Shown here: positions 45,576 to 57,411 of the stretch, in pieces
How the letters are laid out: each line of letters opens with the position of its first letter
Numbering within the stretch: the stretch's first letter is position 1
Assembly (NCBI RefSeq): GCF_026191675.1
Contig: NZ_JAKRRY010000003.1
Location: 62,001 to 126,000, forward strand
Reading direction: 5' to 3'
DNA: 64,000 bases
DNA from: Vibrio qingdaonensis
GTDB lineage: Bacteria > Pseudomonadota > Gammaproteobacteria > Enterobacterales > Vibrionaceae
The notes under the pieces: model-generated
What the model was told of the DNA's origin: nothing
The model's input: the letters and a program-made list of their open reading frames with translations, nothing else
The model's database searches: none
Program-made: the position numbers and the translations under genes

Positions 45576-47302
45576 AAGGCAAAAAAGTTAGCAACCCCAC
45601 CAAGAAAAAGCCAACACCTCAACCTTCATCATCAACAATGATACCTTGGCGCTTTCGTACGGTTTTAGGCGCGGTCATTGTTATTTTTATCGCTCTACTG
45701 GCACGTATTGGCTATATCCAAGTGATCGAGCCTGATAACTTGATTAAGCAAGGGGATCTCCGTTCTGTCCGAGTCAAAGCCTTGCCATCAGCGCGTGGCA
45801 TTATTTCCGACCGTAATGGTGAGCCACTTGCGGTGAGTGTGCCTGTTCAAGCGGTTTGGGCCGATCCTGCGACTATTTTTAAAGATGGTGGCTTTCAAGA
45901 AATTGATCGCTGGCATGCTCTTGCTGACGTTTTAGGTTTGGAACGCCAAGGTTTAATTACCAAGATTAACAAGAATAAATCACGCCGCTTTATCTATCTT
46001 CAGCGCCAAGTCAGCCCTGCGATGGCTAAGTATATAAAAGAACTCAAATTATCTGGGATTGGGCTAAAAGCGGAATCTCGTCGTTATTATCCGGCTGGGG
46101 AAGTGAGCTCTCATTTAGTGGGCGTGACAGGCATCGATGGTCATGGACTTGAAGGGGTCGAGCGCAGTTACGATAAATGGTTAACGGGTGAAGCCGGTAA
46201 GCGAATTATTCGTAAAGATCGCTATGGACGGGTCGTTGAAAATATTTCCCTTGAAGAGCGTGAAGAAGGCAAACCATTAGAGTTAACGATTGACCAACGC
46301 CTACAGGCGATAGCGTATCGCGCCATTAAGCAAGCGGTCGCAGACTACCGTGCCACATCGGGTAGCGCGGTGATGATTGATGTTGAAACCGGCGCGGTGC
46401 TCGCGATGGTGAATGCCCCCTCTTATAACCCAAATAACCGTATGTCTCGCCAGTCATTTACCATGCGAAACCGCGTGATTACCGATTCGATGGAACCAGG
46501 CTCTACGGTGAAACCGTTTGTTGTGCTCGCGGCATTAGAAGCCGGTACCGCAGATGACAAAACGGTGATTGATACTGGCAACGGTATTATGCAAATTGGC
46601 GGTAGCCGAGTTCGGGATACGTCGAAGGTAGGGAAAGCGGACCTCGCGAAAATACTACAAAAGTCGAGCAACATCGGTGTGGCGAAATTGGCTTTAGATA
46701 TGCCATTAGAAGCGCTACTGGGAATGTATAGCTCGATTGGCTTTGGGCAAGTATCTGGACTTAATCTTATTGGTGAGGCGTCGGGAATTTTTCCAAATCG
46801 CCGTCGTTGGTCTAAATTTGAAATTGCGACACTGGCGTTTGGTTATGGCATCTCTATTACGCCATTACAGTTGGCGCATGCATACGCCACGCTAGGTAAT
46901 GCCGGTTTGTACCAACCAGTGCATATCATTGAAAACAATCAGCAAGATCTCTCGAAGCAAGTCATGGAGCATGATAATGCGCTGCAAGTACTGCATTACC
47001 TTGAAGGGGTTACGAAACCGGGTGGAACCGCCACCCGAGCTGCGGTTCCTGGCTATCGTGTCGCCGCGAAAACGGGGACATCGCGTAAAGCGAGTGCAGG
47101 TGGATACAGTGATGAATATGTGGCGTTAACGGCTGGCGTTGCGCCGGTTAGTCGCCCTAGAGTCTCGCTGGTCGTGGTGATCAATGAACCGCAGGGCGAT
47201 CAGTACTACGGTGGGTCTGTCGCGGGACCGGTATTCTCTGAAATTATGAAAGGGGCGCTGCAGATTTTAAATGTTGCGCCTGATGAAAATCAGTTTCAAT
47301 AA
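45572..47302 (+). CDS. ftsI: peptidoglycan D,D-transpeptidase FtsI (PBP3)
   Basis: 576 residues, a class B PBP that cross-links septal peptidoglycan with FtsW. After a polar cytoplasmic tail there is one span (about 29-48), a pedestal domain and the transpeptidase domain. The nucleophile is Ser311 in STVK, the SxN motif is SSN in QKSSNIGVAKL, and KTG is in AAKTGTSRKAS. Length is close to the E. coli enzyme (588). The C-terminus ends NVAPDENQFQ. Confidence 0.96.
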   Translation: MKGKKVSNPTKKKPTPQPSSSTMIPWRFRTVLGAVIVIFIALLARIGYIQVIEPDNLIKQGDLRSVRVKALPSARGIISDRNGEPLAVSVPVQAVWADPATIFKDGGFQEIDRWHALADVLGLERQGLITKINKNKSRRFIYLQRQVSPAMAKYIKELKLSGIGLKAESRRYYPAGEVSSHLVGVTGIDGHGLEGVERSYDKWLTGEAGKRIIRKDRYGRVVENISLEEREEGKPLELTIDQRLQAIAYRAIKQAVADYRATSGSAVMIDVETGAVLAMVNAPSYNPNNRMSRQSFTMRNRVITDSMEPGSTVKPFVVLAALEAGTADDKTVIDTGNGIMQIGGSRVRDTSKVGKADLAKILQKSSNIGVAKLALDMPLEALLGMYSSIGFGQVSGLNLIGEASGIFPNRRRWSKFEIATLAFGYGISITPLQLAHAYATLGNAGLYQPVHIIENNQQDLSKQVMEHDNALQVLHYLEGVTKPGGTATRAAVPGYRVAAKTGTSRKASAGGYSDEYVALTAGVAPVSRPRVSLVVVINEPQGDQYYGGSVAGPVFSEIMKGALQILNVAPDENQFQ

Positions 47303-47317
47303 AAGTGAGCTATTTCT

Positions 47318-48802
47318 ATGTTGACGTCTTTGACATTGACAGCGTTGCTTGAGCCTTGGCTCAAAGTCGACAATAAAACCCTGGATGCGATCAAAGTGGC
47401 TAACCTTGAGTTGGATAGCCGCGCCATTACCCAAGGTGACACCTTCGTTGCCATTATTGGTCATGAAGTGGACGGTCGCCAGTTTATCGAGAAGGCCATT
47501 GCGGCGGGTGCCAGTAGTGTGATTGCTCAAGCCGATGAAGAAAGCCAGCATGGGCGAGTATCCGTAACAGGCTCAGTGCCGATTGTTTATCTTTATGGCT
47601 TAGACGGCTTTCTATCAACACTCGCAGCGCGTCTCTATCGTTACCAGCAAAATGTGATTGGGATTACTGGCACCAACGGCAAAACTACCATCACTCAGCT
47701 TATCGCTCAATGGATCGAATTACTTGGTCAGCGTGCGGCAGTCATGGGGACGACAGGTAATGGTTTTTTACAGCAGCTTGAAGTGGCAAAGAACACCACT
47801 GGAAATGCCATTGAAGTGCAAAAAACATTGGCCTCTCTAGATGGGCAAGGTGCGTCATATACAGCGATGGAAGTCTCTTCCCATGGGTTAATTCAAGGGC
47901 GCGTCGCCGCTGTACCTTTTAAGTTGGGCATTTTCACCAACCTTAGCCGCGACCACTTGGACTATCACGGCACGATGGCTAGCTATGAAGCGGCGAAACA
48001 ACAACTGTTTACTCAACATCACTGTGAACACGCGGTAATTAATGTTGATGATGAAGTGGGGGTGCGCTGGCTTGAAGCTCGCCCTGATGCGATAGCGGTT
48101 TCCGTTAATGGTCATCAAATAGGTCAACATGCGCTGTGGGCAAGTCAGGTCAAATACAGTGAAAACGGTATTGAAATCGACTTTGATGGTTGCTTTGGTC
48201 AAGGTCAACTCAAGGCTCCCCTTATTGGCCAGTTTAATGCGTGTAATGTCATGCTGGCATTGGCAGCTTTGCTTCGGTTAGGTTTTGATAAGCAGCAGTT
48301 AATTGAATGTGCGCAAAACTTACAACCTGTTTTGGGGCGGATGGAGCTATTTCACGCCGTATCAAAACCGAAAGTTGTGGTTGATTACGCGCACACGCCA
48401 GATGCATTAGAAAAAGCGCTGCAAGCACTACGCGTTCACTGTGAAGGAAAACTTTGGGTGATTGTTGGGTGTGGTGGTGATCGTGATAAAGGTAAACGAC
48501 CTCTCATGGCAAGCATTGCCGAGCAGCTCGCCGACCATGTCATTATCAGTGATGATAACCCTCGTAGTGAAGATCCAGCCGCCATTGTTGCTGATATGCT
48601 AGCGGGTGTGCAAAGTCCTGACTCTATCATGGTGCAGCATAGCCGATTTGATGCGGCTAAGCTTGCCGTCTCTAATGCTGGGATTGCCGATATTATTTTA
48701 CTAGCGGGTAAAGGGCATGAGGATTATCAGGTTATAGGCCAAGAGTCTCGACACTACTCTGATCGTGAGTCGGCCGCGACTCTATTAGGGGTAGCGTTAT
48801 GA
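47318..48802 (+). CDS. murE: UDP-MurNAc-L-alanyl-D-glutamate:meso-diaminopimelate ligase
   Basis: 494 residues. The Mur ligase ATP loop is [14 protein letters not shown], and the central domain has [13 protein letters not shown] and [14 protein letters not shown]. The DNPR motif in [11 protein letters not shown] selects meso-diaminopimelate over lysine, as expected for a Gram-negative. It adds the third residue of the stem peptide in the cytoplasm. Its stop overlaps the murF start by four bases. Confidence 0.96.
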   Translation: MLTSLTLTALLEPWLKVDNKTLDAIKVANLELDSRAITQGDTFVAIIGHEVDGRQFIEKAIAAGASSVIAQADEESQHGRVSVTGSVPIVYLYGLDGFLSTLAARLYRYQQNVIGITGTNGKTTITQLIAQWIELLGQRAAVMGTTGNGFLQQLEVAKNTTGNAIEVQKTLASLDGQGASYTAMEVSSHGLIQGRVAAVPFKLGIFTNLSRDHLDYHGTMASYEAAKQQLFTQHHCEHAVINVDDEVGVRWLEARPDAIAVSVNGHQIGQHALWASQVKYSENGIEIDFDGCFGQGQLKAPLIGQFNACNVMLALAALLRLGFDKQQLIECAQNLQPVLGRMELFHAVSKPKVVVDYAHTPDALEKALQALRVHCEGKLWVIVGCGGDRDKGKRPLMASIAEQLADHVIISDDNPRSEDPAAIVADMLAGVQSPDSIMVQHSRFDAAKLAVSNAGIADIILLAGKGHEDYQVIGQESRHYSDRESAATLLGVAL

Positions 48803-50160
48803 TCACACTTGCTTTATCTACGCTGGCGCAAGTTGTCGATGGGCGACTGATTGGTGAAGATACACAAATTGAACACGTCACGACCGACACACGAGCGATC
48901 GAAACTGGCGCGCTGTTTATTGCCTTAGTTGGTGAACGTTTTGATGCGCATGATTTTGTTGGTCAGGCCAAAGACAACGGAGCAACTGCCGTTGTTGTCG
49001 AGCGAGTGCTCGACGTGGATATTGCGCAAATTATCGTTGAAGATTCATTGAAGGCTCTGGGTCAACTCGGTGAATATGTGCATCAAGGTTGTCACACTAA
49101 AACCGTGGCGATTACTGGTAGTTGCGGAAAAACAACCGTTAAAGAGATGGTGGCGAGCATTTTAAGCCAGCAGGGTCAGGTGTTATATACTGCTGGCAAT
49201 TTTAACAATGATATTGGCGTGCCTTTGACGTTGTTAAGAAGCACCAAAGATGATGATTTCGCAGTGATTGAAATGGGCGCAAATCATATTGGTGAAATAG
49301 CCTACACCACTCAACTTACCCATCCTGATATCGCGATAGTGAATAATGTCGCAGAAGCCCACCTTGAAGGTTTTGGCTCTCTAGATGGTGTAAAACAAGC
49401 CAAAGGTGAAATTTATCAAGGCTTGCAAGCAGGGGGCATTGCTTTAGTTAACCTTGATAGCCAAGGTGGGACAATGTGGCAAGATGTTCTGCGTGATAAA
49501 TGCGTGGTCACTTTTGCTCAGCAAAACTCTGACGCAGACTATTTTGCTTCTGACATAGCAATGTCATCGAAGGGTAGCTCCTCCTTTACACTGCATACTC
49601 CAATCGGGCAAGTGGCGATTCAGCTTGGTTTAGTGGGCGCGCATAACGTGAGTAATGCGATTGCGGCGGCGGCACTTGCTGTGCAATGTGGTGGAACATT
49701 AGCGCATATTCAACTTGGATTGAAAACGTTAGACAAAGTGAAAGGACGTGTTGAGGTAGAGACACTGACAGATACGATCACCTTGATTGACGATAGCTAC
49801 AACGCCAGTGTGCCTGCGATGAAAGCCGCGGTGGACCTCCTCTCCCAATTTGATGGGGAGCGCTGGTTGATTTTGGGCAACATGGCGGAATTGGGGCATG
49901 AAAGCCTTGCACTTCACAAAGAAGTCGGACAACATGCTGCACCTTTCGCTTTCGAGCATGTTTTAACCTATGGTGAAGATGCGAAAGCGATCAGTGACCT
50001 TTGCGGTGGTCAGCATTTTCAAAGTCACGACGCTATGCTTGATTATATTGAGCAACACCTATTATTACTAAATCAGACCTCTCACACCTTATTGGTGAAA
50101 GGGGCGAACAGTGCCGGTATGTTTAAAGTAGCCAATGCACTGAAGGAGAACTTTACATGA
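48799..50160 (+). CDS. murF: UDP-MurNAc-tripeptide:D-alanyl-D-alanine ligase
   Basis: 453 residues. MurF adds D-Ala-D-Ala to complete the UDP-MurNAc-pentapeptide. The ATP loop is [14 protein letters not shown], and other landmarks are [44 protein letters not shown] and ILGNMAELG. The gene is linked at both ends by ATGA overlaps, with murE upstream and mraY downstream. No D-alanine ligase (ddl) gene is in the window. Confidence 0.96.
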   Translation: MITLALSTLAQVVDGRLIGEDTQIEHVTTDTRAIETGALFIALVGERFDAHDFVGQAKDNGATAVVVERVLDVDIAQIIVEDSLKALGQLGEYVHQGCHTKTVAITGSCGKTTVKEMVASILSQQGQVLYTAGNFNNDIGVPLTLLRSTKDDDFAVIEMGANHIGEIAYTTQLTHPDIAIVNNVAEAHLEGFGSLDGVKQAKGEIYQGLQAGGIALVNLDSQGGTMWQDVLRDKCVVTFAQQNSDADYFASDIAMSSKGSSSFTLHTPIGQVAIQLGLVGAHNVSNAIAAAALAVQCGGTLAHIQLGLKTLDKVKGRVEVETLTDTITLIDDSYNASVPAMKAAVDLLSQFDGERWLILGNMAELGHESLALHKEVGQHAAPFAFEHVLTYGEDAKAISDLCGGQHFQSHDAMLDYIEQHLLLLNQTSHTLLVKGANSAGMFKVANALKENFT

Positions 50161-51239
50161 TTATTTGGCTTGCAGAGCTGCTTCAGCCATACTTTTCTTT
50201 TTTTCGTCTTTTTGAATACCTGTCATTTAGAGCGATTGTCAGTGTATTGACGGCGCTCGGTATATCCTTATGGATGGGACCAAAAATGATCGCTAAATTG
50301 CAGATGCTGCAAATTGGTCAAGTGGTTCGTAACGAAGGTCCAGAATCTCACTTTAGCAAACGCGGTACACCGACAATGGGTGGCGTGATGATCCTGTTTG
50401 CTATCACCATTACCATCTTGCTTTGGTCTGATTTGAGTAACCCCTATGTATGGGCGGTTCTCTTTGTCCTGCTTGGCTATGGCGCTGTCGGCTTTGTCGA
50501 TGATTACCGTAAAGTCGTCCGCAAAAACACCGATGGTTTGATTGCTCGCTGGAAGTATTTTTGGCAATCAATGATTGCTTTAGTGGTGGCATTTGCCTTG
50601 TATGCTCACGGACAAGACACCGCCGCGACTCAACTAGTCGTGCCTTTCTTTAAAGATGTGATGCCGCAAATGGGACTGTTTTACATTGTATTCACTTACT
50701 TTGTTATTGTCGGTACCAGCAATGCGGTTAACTTGACCGACGGCTTAGATGGTTTGGCGATTATGCCAACGGTATTGGTAGCAGCCGGCTTTGCGGTGAT
50801 TGCATGGGCAACGGGTAACGTGAACTTTGCCAATTATTTGCATATCCCTCATATCCCTTATACGTCCGAGCTAGTGGTGGTTTGTACCGCGATCGTTGGT
50901 GCAGGGCTTGGCTTTTTGTGGTTTAACACTTATCCAGCACAAGTATTTATGGGCGATGTGGGTTCACTGGCACTGGGCGGCGCGCTTGGTGTAATAGCGG
51001 TATTGGTTCGCCAAGAGTTCGTATTAGTGATCATGGGTGGTGTTTTTGTTATGGAAACCTTGTCGGTGATTTTGCAGGTAGGTTCTTACAAGCTGCGTGG
51101 GCAGCGTATTTTCCGTATGGCGCCTATCCATCACCACTATGAGCTAAAAGGATGGCCAGAACCTCGTGTTATTGTGCGCTTTTGGATTATCTCTATCGTT
51201 CTTGTTTTAATTGGTTTAGCTACGCTAAAAGTACGTTAA
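50157..51239 (+). CDS. mraY: phospho-N-acetylmuramoyl-pentapeptide transferase
   Basis: 360 residues with ten predicted spans. MraY transfers phospho-MurNAc-pentapeptide to undecaprenyl phosphate, giving lipid I at the inner membrane. Key sites are [10 protein letters not shown], the aspartate pair in [35 protein letters not shown] and the histidine-rich loop [13 protein letters not shown]. Length and sequence equal the E. coli enzyme in all motifs. Confidence 0.96.
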   Translation: MIIWLAELLQPYFSFFRLFEYLSFRAIVSVLTALGISLWMGPKMIAKLQMLQIGQVVRNEGPESHFSKRGTPTMGGVMILFAITITILLWSDLSNPYVWAVLFVLLGYGAVGFVDDYRKVVRKNTDGLIARWKYFWQSMIALVVAFALYAHGQDTAATQLVVPFFKDVMPQMGLFYIVFTYFVIVGTSNAVNLTDGLDGLAIMPTVLVAAGFAVIAWATGNVNFANYLHIPHIPYTSELVVVCTAIVGAGLGFLWFNTYPAQVFMGDVGSLALGGALGVIAVLVRQEFVLVIMGGVFVMETLSVILQVGSYKLRGQRIFRMAPIHHHYELKGWPEPRVIVRFWIISIVLVLIGLATLKVR

Positions 51240-51260
51240 GTCAGGTTAGGGAAAGTAAGC

Positions 51261-52595
51261 ATGGAACGTTGGCAAAACATTCACAATGTTGTTGTTGTAG
51301 GGCTCGGTATTACCGGGCTCTCAGTCGTTAATCACCTTCAAAAACTGCCACATACGCTTTGTATTCGCGTCATGGATTCTCGAACTCAAGCTCCGGGTGC
51401 AAGTGAGTTGCCTGATGGTGTTGAGTTGCATTGTGGAAGCTTTAATCAGCAGTGGTTAAATGAGGCTGATCTTGTGGTGTGCAATCCTGGTATTGCTTTA
51501 GCGACGCCCGAAATTGATGTTGCTAGGCAGGCTGGTGTTCCCGTTGTGGGTGATATTGAATTGTTTGCTTGGGCAAATACGAAACCCGTCATCGCCATTA
51601 CCGGCTCTAACGGTAAAAGTACCGTGACCGATCTAACGGGAGCGTTGGCTAAAGCGACGGGGATGTCAGTTGGCGTCGGCGGCAATATTGGCGTACCGGC
51701 TTTAGATTTGCTTACTATGGATGCGGATCTTTATGTATTGGAATTATCGAGCTTTCAGTTGGAAACAACATCGAGTTTAAAGCTGACTGTGGCGGCATTT
51801 TTAAATCTGTCAGAAGACCACATGGACCGATATCAAGGGATGAGCGATTACGCGCAAGCGAAACGTCGTATTTTCATGAACGCTGAATATGCCCTTGTTA
51901 ATCGAGCCGAGCCGGAAACGTATCCTGATGAATTGGGTACTACTTGCCAGATTGAGACGTTTGGTTTTGATAATCAGGCTTTTGGTATGTCGGAGGCACA
52001 GGGCACGACATGGTTAATGGATCATGGTGAGCCGATAGTCGACACAACACGCTTAAGTCTGGTGGGTAAACATAACTGGTCTAATGCGCTGGTGGCTTGT
52101 GCGCTACTTAAGCTTACGGGCATCGATTATCGCCGTGCCATTGACACATTGACGCGCTACTCTGGTTTGAGCCATCGCTGTCAAGCGGTAGTAAAGAAAC
52201 AAGGTGTGACGTGGGTCAACGACTCCAAGGCGACGAATGTGGCGAGCACGCTAGCGGCGTTATCGGGCCTAACATTAGAAGGTAAACTATATCTTCTTGT
52301 TGGCGGCGAGGGTAAAGGCGCAGATTTCAGTGCCTTGGCTGACCCCTTATCTCAATTAAATGTCATGCTCTGCTGTTTTGGTCGTGATAAAGCTTGTTTT
52401 ACCGAGCTTCACTCAAGCGCCCAACAATTTTCTTCGCTTGATGACGCGATTGCTCATATTACGCCAATGCTCACCAAGGGTGATATGGTGATGCTTTCTC
52501 CAGCATGTGCAAGCTTTGATCAGTTTGCCAACTTTATGGCTCGTGGTGATCATTTTTCAGCACTGGCTTTGCAATACGCACCACAAGTTAGTTAA
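51261..52595 (+). CDS. murD: UDP-N-acetylmuramoyl-L-alanine:D-glutamate ligase
   Basis: 444 residues. MurD adds D-glutamate as the second stem residue. The Rossmann-like start [17 protein letters not shown], the ATP loop [13 protein letters not shown], the Mg-binding LELSSFQLE and [10 protein letters not shown], and the substrate motifs GLSHRC and WVNDSKATN are intact. There are 21 bases after mraY and 16 before ftsW. Confidence 0.96.
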   Translation: MERWQNIHNVVVVGLGITGLSVVNHLQKLPHTLCIRVMDSRTQAPGASELPDGVELHCGSFNQQWLNEADLVVCNPGIALATPEIDVARQAGVPVVGDIELFAWANTKPVIAITGSNGKSTVTDLTGALAKATGMSVGVGGNIGVPALDLLTMDADLYVLELSSFQLETTSSLKLTVAAFLNLSEDHMDRYQGMSDYAQAKRRIFMNAEYALVNRAEPETYPDELGTTCQIETFGFDNQAFGMSEAQGTTWLMDHGEPIVDTTRLSLVGKHNWSNALVACALLKLTGIDYRRAIDTLTRYSGLSHRCQAVVKKQGVTWVNDSKATNVASTLAALSGLTLEGKLYLLVGGEGKGADFSALADPLSQLNVMLCCFGRDKACFTELHSSAQQFSSLDDAIAHITPMLTKGDMVMLSPACASFDQFANFMARGDHFSALALQYAPQVS

Positions 52596-52611
52596 TACGG
52601 ACAGGTCGAGT

Positions 52612-53832
52612 ATGTTTCATCAAGTTAAACAACGCACTTCAGATTGGTTATCTATGCCAGCACCGAAGGCGCTTTATGACCGACAGCTTGTCTGGTTAGC
52701 ACTTGGTTTAATGATGATCGGCCTAGTGATGGTGACATCCGCCTCCTTTCCAATCAGTTCTCGATTAACTGATCAGCCTTTCCACTTCATGTTTAGACAT
52801 GCCATTTTTTTATGCTTAGCCATTGGTGTGTCATCGGTAGTGCTACAAGTACCGGTTAAAAAATGGTTTCAATACAGCTCTTATCTTTTAGCTATCTCCG
52901 TTTTTTTGCTCGTGGTGGTATTGGTAGCGGGTAAATCGGTGAATGGGGCTTCTCGCTGGATCCCGTTGGGGCTGTTTAACTTGCAGCCTGCAGAAGTGGC
53001 AAAATTGTCGCTGTTTATTTTTATGTCAGGCTACTTGGTTCGTAAACAAGATGAGGTTCGACAGTCGTTCTTTGGGGGATTCATTAAACCCATTTTGGTA
53101 TTCATGACATTGGCTGTGCTCTTATTGGGGCAACCTGACTTAGGTTCTGTTGTCGTGATGCTAGTGACACTGTTCGGCATGCTGTTTGTTGCTGGAGCAA
53201 AACTCTCGCATTTTATTGCGCTTTTTGTTGCAGGAGTAACAGCGGTCATAGGGCTTATTTTAGCTGAACCCTATCGTGTACGACGGGTGACATCGTTCTT
53301 GGACCCTTGGGAAGATCCGTTCGGGAGCGGTTATCAACTGACTCAATCATTAATGGCATTTGGTCGTGGTAACTTGATGGGGCAAGGGCTAGGTAACTCC
53401 ATTCAAAAGTTGGAATATTTACCAGAAGCGCATACCGATTTTGTTTTTGCAGTCTTGGCTGAGGAGTTGGGCTATATCGGCGTAGTATTAGTCTTGATGT
53501 TAGTCTTTGGCTTGGTAATTAAAGCGCTATTTATTGGTAAGAGAGCCTTTGAAAAACAAGAACTTTTTGGTGGTTATCTCTCTTTTGCTATTGGTATCTG
53601 GTTTGCATTTCAAACCCTTGTTAATGTGGGAGCCGCCGCTGGCATGGTGCCGACGAAAGGCTTAACACTGCCGCTGATTAGTTATGGTGGTTCGAGTTTG
53701 ATTATTATGTCCGTGGCAGTGTCAATTTTACTGAGAATTGACCACGAATGCCGTCTATTACCGGATAGTGTTGAGGCTAAGAAACCGCAAAAAGCGCCAG
53801 AAGAAAAAGTAGTGAATAATGAAGATAAATAA
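52612..53832 (+). CDS. ftsW: septal peptidoglycan polymerase FtsW
   Basis: 406 residues from the ATG at 52612 ([16 protein letters not shown]), preceded by CAGGTCGAG. A longer reading from 52507 lies inside murD and is rejected. It is a SEDS-family membrane enzyme with ten spans that polymerises lipid II at the septum with FtsI. Signature segments are [30 protein letters not shown] (the catalytic Asp is in this loop) and the C-terminal [10 protein letters not shown]. The tail is lysine- and glutamate-rich. The last 14 bases overlap murG. Confidence 0.95.
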   Translation: MFHQVKQRTSDWLSMPAPKALYDRQLVWLALGLMMIGLVMVTSASFPISSRLTDQPFHFMFRHAIFLCLAIGVSSVVLQVPVKKWFQYSSYLLAISVFLLVVVLVAGKSVNGASRWIPLGLFNLQPAEVAKLSLFIFMSGYLVRKQDEVRQSFFGGFIKPILVFMTLAVLLLGQPDLGSVVVMLVTLFGMLFVAGAKLSHFIALFVAGVTAVIGLILAEPYRVRRVTSFLDPWEDPFGSGYQLTQSLMAFGRGNLMGQGLGNSIQKLEYLPEAHTDFVFAVLAEELGYIGVVLVLMLVFGLVIKALFIGKRAFEKQELFGGYLSFAIGIWFAFQTLVNVGAAAGMVPTKGLTLPLISYGGSSLIIMSVAVSILLRIDHECRLLPDSVEAKKPQKAPEEKVVNNEDK

Positions 53833-54880
53833 ACGATTAATGGTGATGGCTGGTGGTACTGGCGGTCACGTCTTTCCTGGTCTCGCTGTAGCGACAAGAC
53901 TTCAGGAGCAGGGATGGGATATTCGCTGGCTTGGTACGGCGGACAGAATGGAAGCCGAGCTTGTCCCGAAACATGGTATTGAAATTGATTTCATTAAAGT
54001 TAAAGGGTTACGTGGTCAAGGTATTGCAAAGTTGATCAAGGCCCCGTTCCAGATCTTTAGTGCGATTTTACAAGCCAGAGCTCATCTTAAAAACTGGCAG
54101 CCTGATGCGGTACTTGGCATGGGAGGATACGTCAGTGGTCCCGGGGGGATTGCCGCTTGGAGCTTAGGAATTCCGGTCGTATTACATGAACAAAATGGCG
54201 TAGCAGGTTTAACGAATAGCTGGTTATCCAAGATTGCTAAAAAGGTCTTTCAAGCGTTTCCTGGTGCATTTCCTAATGCAGAAGTGGTGGGAAATCCGGT
54301 CAGACAAGATTTATTGAATATTGAACCACCAGAGGCACGTCTTGCTCATCGAGAAGGGGATATTCGCGTTCTTGTAATGGGTGGTAGCCAAGGCGCTCAG
54401 ATTCTCAACAAAACGCTTCCTCCAGTATTGCAAGCGTTGGGGGACGGTTATGAGGTTCGCCATCAAGCGGGCAAAGGAAATCAAGAGTCGGTGAGTCGTG
54501 AGTATCAACAATGTGGTGTATCGCGTGCGACCGTTAGCGATTTTATTGATGATGTATCCGCCGCGTACCAATGGGCCGATTTAGTGGTATGCCGTTCAGG
54601 TGCCTTAACGGTATCGGAATTGGCCGCAGTTGGCGTTGGTGCTATTTTTGTACCATTTATGCATAAAGATCGACAACAAGCGCTTAATGGCGATCATCTT
54701 GTGAATAGTGGTGCTGCGTATATGATTGAGCAACCTGATTTAACGGTGGACGCTCTCGCAGAACAAATTCGCGTTCTAGATCGAGTGCAGTTGGTTAGTT
54801 TGGCGATAAATGCTCGAAAAGCCGCTAAACTTGACGCAGATACGCGCGTAGCCAACGAAATTATAGAATTAACAAATTAG
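53819..54880 (+). CDS. murG: UDP-GlcNAc:lipid I N-acetylglucosaminyltransferase
   Basis: 353 residues. MurG adds GlcNAc to lipid I to make lipid II at the inner membrane face. The GT-B fold has the G loops [16 protein letters not shown] and [37 protein letters not shown] and the UDP-binding [16 protein letters not shown]. The ATG at 53819 lies inside ftsW, so translation is coupled. Confidence 0.96.
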   Translation: MKINKRLMVMAGGTGGHVFPGLAVATRLQEQGWDIRWLGTADRMEAELVPKHGIEIDFIKVKGLRGQGIAKLIKAPFQIFSAILQARAHLKNWQPDAVLGMGGYVSGPGGIAAWSLGIPVVLHEQNGVAGLTNSWLSKIAKKVFQAFPGAFPNAEVVGNPVRQDLLNIEPPEARLAHREGDIRVLVMGGSQGAQILNKTLPPVLQALGDGYEVRHQAGKGNQESVSREYQQCGVSRATVSDFIDDVSAAYQWADLVVCRSGALTVSELAAVGVGAIFVPFMHKDRQQALNGDHLVNSGAAYMIEQPDLTVDALAEQIRVLDRVQLVSLAINARKAAKLDADTRVANEIIELTN

Positions 54881-54898
54881 ATTAATGAGACGTTTTTA

Positions 54899-56365
54899 AT
54901 GACACAGCAGCACAAACAAGATTTAGCACAAATTCGTGCTTTAGTACCGGAAATGCGACGAGTGAAAACCATTCACTTCGTTGGTATCGGTGGCGCAGGA
55001 ATGAGTGGGATTGCCGAGGTATTACTCAATGAGGGGTATCAAATTACCGGCTCTGACCTTGGAAGTAATGCCGTGACCGAACGCTTGCTCGAAAAAGGCG
55101 CAACGATCTATCTTGGTCATCAAGCAAGCAATATCGATCAGGCGAGTGTTGTTGTTGTATCAACGGCTATTAATGCCGATAACCCTGAGTTGATGGCGGC
55201 AAAAGAGTTGCGTATACCAGTAGTGCAGCGAGCGGAAATGTTGGCTGAACTGATGCGTTTCCGCCATGGTATCGCAGTCGCGGGGACACATGGTAAAACG
55301 ACCACCACAGCCTTAGTGACACAGATCTATTCTGAAGCAGGCATGGATCCGACGTTTGTGAATGGTGGTTTGGTGAAAAGCGCTGGAACCAATGCACGCC
55401 TTGGTTCAAGCCGTATTTTAATTGCTGAAGCCGATGAAAGTGATGCGTCTTTCCTTCACCTTCAACCCATGGTCAGTATTGTCACTAATATTGAGGCAGA
55501 CCACATGGATACCTACGGTGGAGATTTTGATACGCTGAAACAGACGTTTATCGATTTTCTGCATAATTTGCCATTTTATGGTCAAGCGGTGGTTTGTGTC
55601 GATGATCCCGTTGTGCGAGAGCTCATTCCTCGTATCAGCCGCCAAGTGATTACTTACGGGTTTTCTGATGATGCCGACGTTCGTATTGAAAATTACCGTC
55701 AAGAAGGGCAGCAAGGTAAGTTTACTGTTGTCAGAAAAGACCGAGATAACCTAGATATTACGCTCAATATACCTGGTGAGCATAATGCTCTGAACGCATC
55801 CGCGGCGATTGCAGTTGCAACGGAAGATAATATTTCTGACGAGGCGATAGTCAAAGCTATGCTGGGTACTGAGGGGACGGGTCGTCGCTTTGAGCACTTG
55901 GGTGAATTTGATACCGGTAATGGCAATGTCATGCTAGTGGATGACTATGGGCATCACCCTACAGAAGTTGACGTGACCATTAAAGCGGCACGCAATGGGT
56001 GGAGTGATAAGCGCCTTGTCATGGTATTTCAACCCCACCGTTACAGCCGGACTCGTGACTTGTATGAAGACTTTGCCAATGTACTGGAACAGGTCGATGT
56101 ATTAGTGATGTTGGATGTGTATTCTGCGGGCGAAGCGCCAATTGTAGGTGCCGATGGTCGAGCCCTGTGTCGGACTATACGTACGCGAGGGAAATTAGAT
56201 CCTGTTTTTGTTCCAGAAATTAACAGTTTACCCTCGGTTTTATCCAATCTTTTGCAAGATGGAGACTTAGTGCTGACGCAAGGTGCAGGTGATATCGGTA
56301 AAGTAGCGAAACAACTACAAGCGATGGAGCTAAGCATCAAAACGATGCAAAATAGCGATTGCTAG
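54899..56365 (+). CDS. murC: UDP-N-acetylmuramate:L-alanine ligase
   Basis: 488 residues. MurC adds L-alanine to UDP-MurNAc, the first amino acid of the stem. Motifs are [18 protein letters not shown], the ATP loop [39 protein letters not shown] and [13 protein letters not shown]. It is the last gene before a transcription terminator. In enterobacteria ddlB follows; here it does not. Confidence 0.96.
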   Translation: MTQQHKQDLAQIRALVPEMRRVKTIHFVGIGGAGMSGIAEVLLNEGYQITGSDLGSNAVTERLLEKGATIYLGHQASNIDQASVVVVSTAINADNPELMAAKELRIPVVQRAEMLAELMRFRHGIAVAGTHGKTTTTALVTQIYSEAGMDPTFVNGGLVKSAGTNARLGSSRILIAEADESDASFLHLQPMVSIVTNIEADHMDTYGGDFDTLKQTFIDFLHNLPFYGQAVVCVDDPVVRELIPRISRQVITYGFSDDADVRIENYRQEGQQGKFTVVRKDRDNLDITLNIPGEHNALNASAAIAVATEDNISDEAIVKAMLGTEGTGRRFEHLGEFDTGNGNVMLVDDYGHHPTEVDVTIKAARNGWSDKRLVMVFQPHRYSRTRDLYEDFANVLEQVDVLVMLDVYSAGEAPIVGADGRALCRTIRTRGKLDPVFVPEINSLPSVLSNLLQDGDLVLTQGAGDIGKVAKQLQAMELSIKTMQNSDC

Positions 56366-56400
56366 TTATTGTGTATTCTGTTAAATAAAAGTACGCTGTA

Positions 56401-56442
56401 CGGCTTGGTTTTAACTTATAAAGTTGCCCAAGCCGATTTTTT
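56401..56442 (+). terminator. intrinsic terminator inside the dcw cluster, after murC
   Basis: CGGCTTGG / CCAAGCCG closes a hairpin that also contains AACTT / AAGTT, and T6 follows. It lies 35 bases after the murC stop on the same strand, and therefore separates the murein-synthesis part from ftsQAZ. Confidence 0.85.
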
Positions 56443-56485
56443 ACGGATTTCCAGCTCAAATCATCAGATTTATGTGGTTCAGTGT

Positions 56486-56513
56486 TTGATAGTTTGATAT
56501 TCGTTAGTATAAT
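56486..56513 (+). promoter_or_regulatory. predicted ftsQAZ promoter
   Basis: -35 TTGATA at 56486-56491, a 16-base spacer, and a consensus -10 TATAAT at 56508-56513. It lies 79 bases before the ftsQ start and right after the murC terminator. The arrangement strongly suggests an independent transcript for ftsQ onward. Confidence 0.7.
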
Positions 56514-56591
56514 CCTAAGGTTATAGACAATAGAATAGACGCTTACTCGGCAATCTTAAAAGGTGAAGAGACTAATTAGGGACCAATAGGT

Positions 56592-57410
56592 TTGACAGAA
56601 GCTTCTGCGAGCAGCGCAACATACAAAAAATCCGCCACTTTGCTAAAACAACCCGTCACGTTGTTGAAGCAAAACAGTTTAGGTTTGGCATTTTTGTTTA
56701 TTGTCATTATTACTATCGGCTCTATGCTCTACGCCACTATAAGTTGGATGTGGGACGATCAACGACTTCCTTTGTCTAAAATTGTATTGCAGGGTGAACT
56801 GACTCACGTGTCGGCAAAAGACGTGCAAGATGCGTTTGCTCACCTTGATCATATAGGTACATTCATGTCTCAGGACATTAATGTATTGCAAGCCAGTGTT
56901 GAGAATATCGAGTGGGTATCTCAAGCTTCCGTAAGAAAGCAGTGGCCAGATACTGTTAAAGTATTCTTAACGGAATATCAAGCCAGTGCTATTTGGAATG
57001 GCATTGAAATGCTGGATGCTTCCGGTGTGATCTTTAATGGCGATGTTTCGCAAATTGAAGAAGAAAAAGTGAAACTGTATGGGCCGGCAGGAACACAGCT
57101 CAAAGTGTTGAACGCTTATAGAGAAAGCAATAAAAAATTGTCGGCATTAGGGCTATCGATTTCATCTTTAGTATTAAATGAGCGCCGTGCTTGGCAGGTG
57201 ATTTTAGATAATGGAATTCGAGTCGAGCTCGGTAAAGATGCACTGAACGACCGTTTGCAGCGATTTATTTTCTTATATCAACGACTCGGTGAGAAGGTAT
57301 CTCAAGTGAGTTATATTGATTTGCGATACGATACCGGTGCGGCTGTGGGTTGGTTTCCTGATGCTGAAGTGATGGAAAGCAATGGTAGCGCCAAGAATAT
57401 AGCAAGTTAA
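56592..57410 (+). CDS. ftsQ: cell division protein FtsQ
   Basis: 272 residues. No ATG is in frame before the membrane segment, so the TTG at 56592 is taken as start, with AGGGA nine bases upstream. One membrane span (about 29-52, LGLAFLFIVIITIGSMLYATISWMW) precedes the POTRA domain (LSKIVLQGELTHVSAKDVQDAF) and the FtsQ beta domain (WVSQASVRKQWPDTVKVFLTEYQASAIWNG; SYIDLRYDTGAAVGW). It binds FtsL and FtsB in the divisome. A rare start codon and a modest ribosome site fit the low copy number of FtsQ. Confidence 0.92.
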   Translation: MTEASASSATYKKSATLLKQPVTLLKQNSLGLAFLFIVIITIGSMLYATISWMWDDQRLPLSKIVLQGELTHVSAKDVQDAFAHLDHIGTFMSQDINVLQASVENIEWVSQASVRKQWPDTVKVFLTEYQASAIWNGIEMLDASGVIFNGDVSQIEEEKVKLYGPAGTQLKVLNAYRESNKKLSALGLSISSLVLNERRAWQVILDNGIRVELGKDALNDRLQRFIFLYQRLGEKVSQVSYIDLRYDTGAAVGWFPDAEVMESNGSAKNIAS

Positions 57411-57411
57411 C

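Noticed and set aside
52507..52611. Upstream extension of ftsW within murD
   Set aside because: It gives residues unlike FtsW, and the ATG at 52612 has a ribosome site and the family start.
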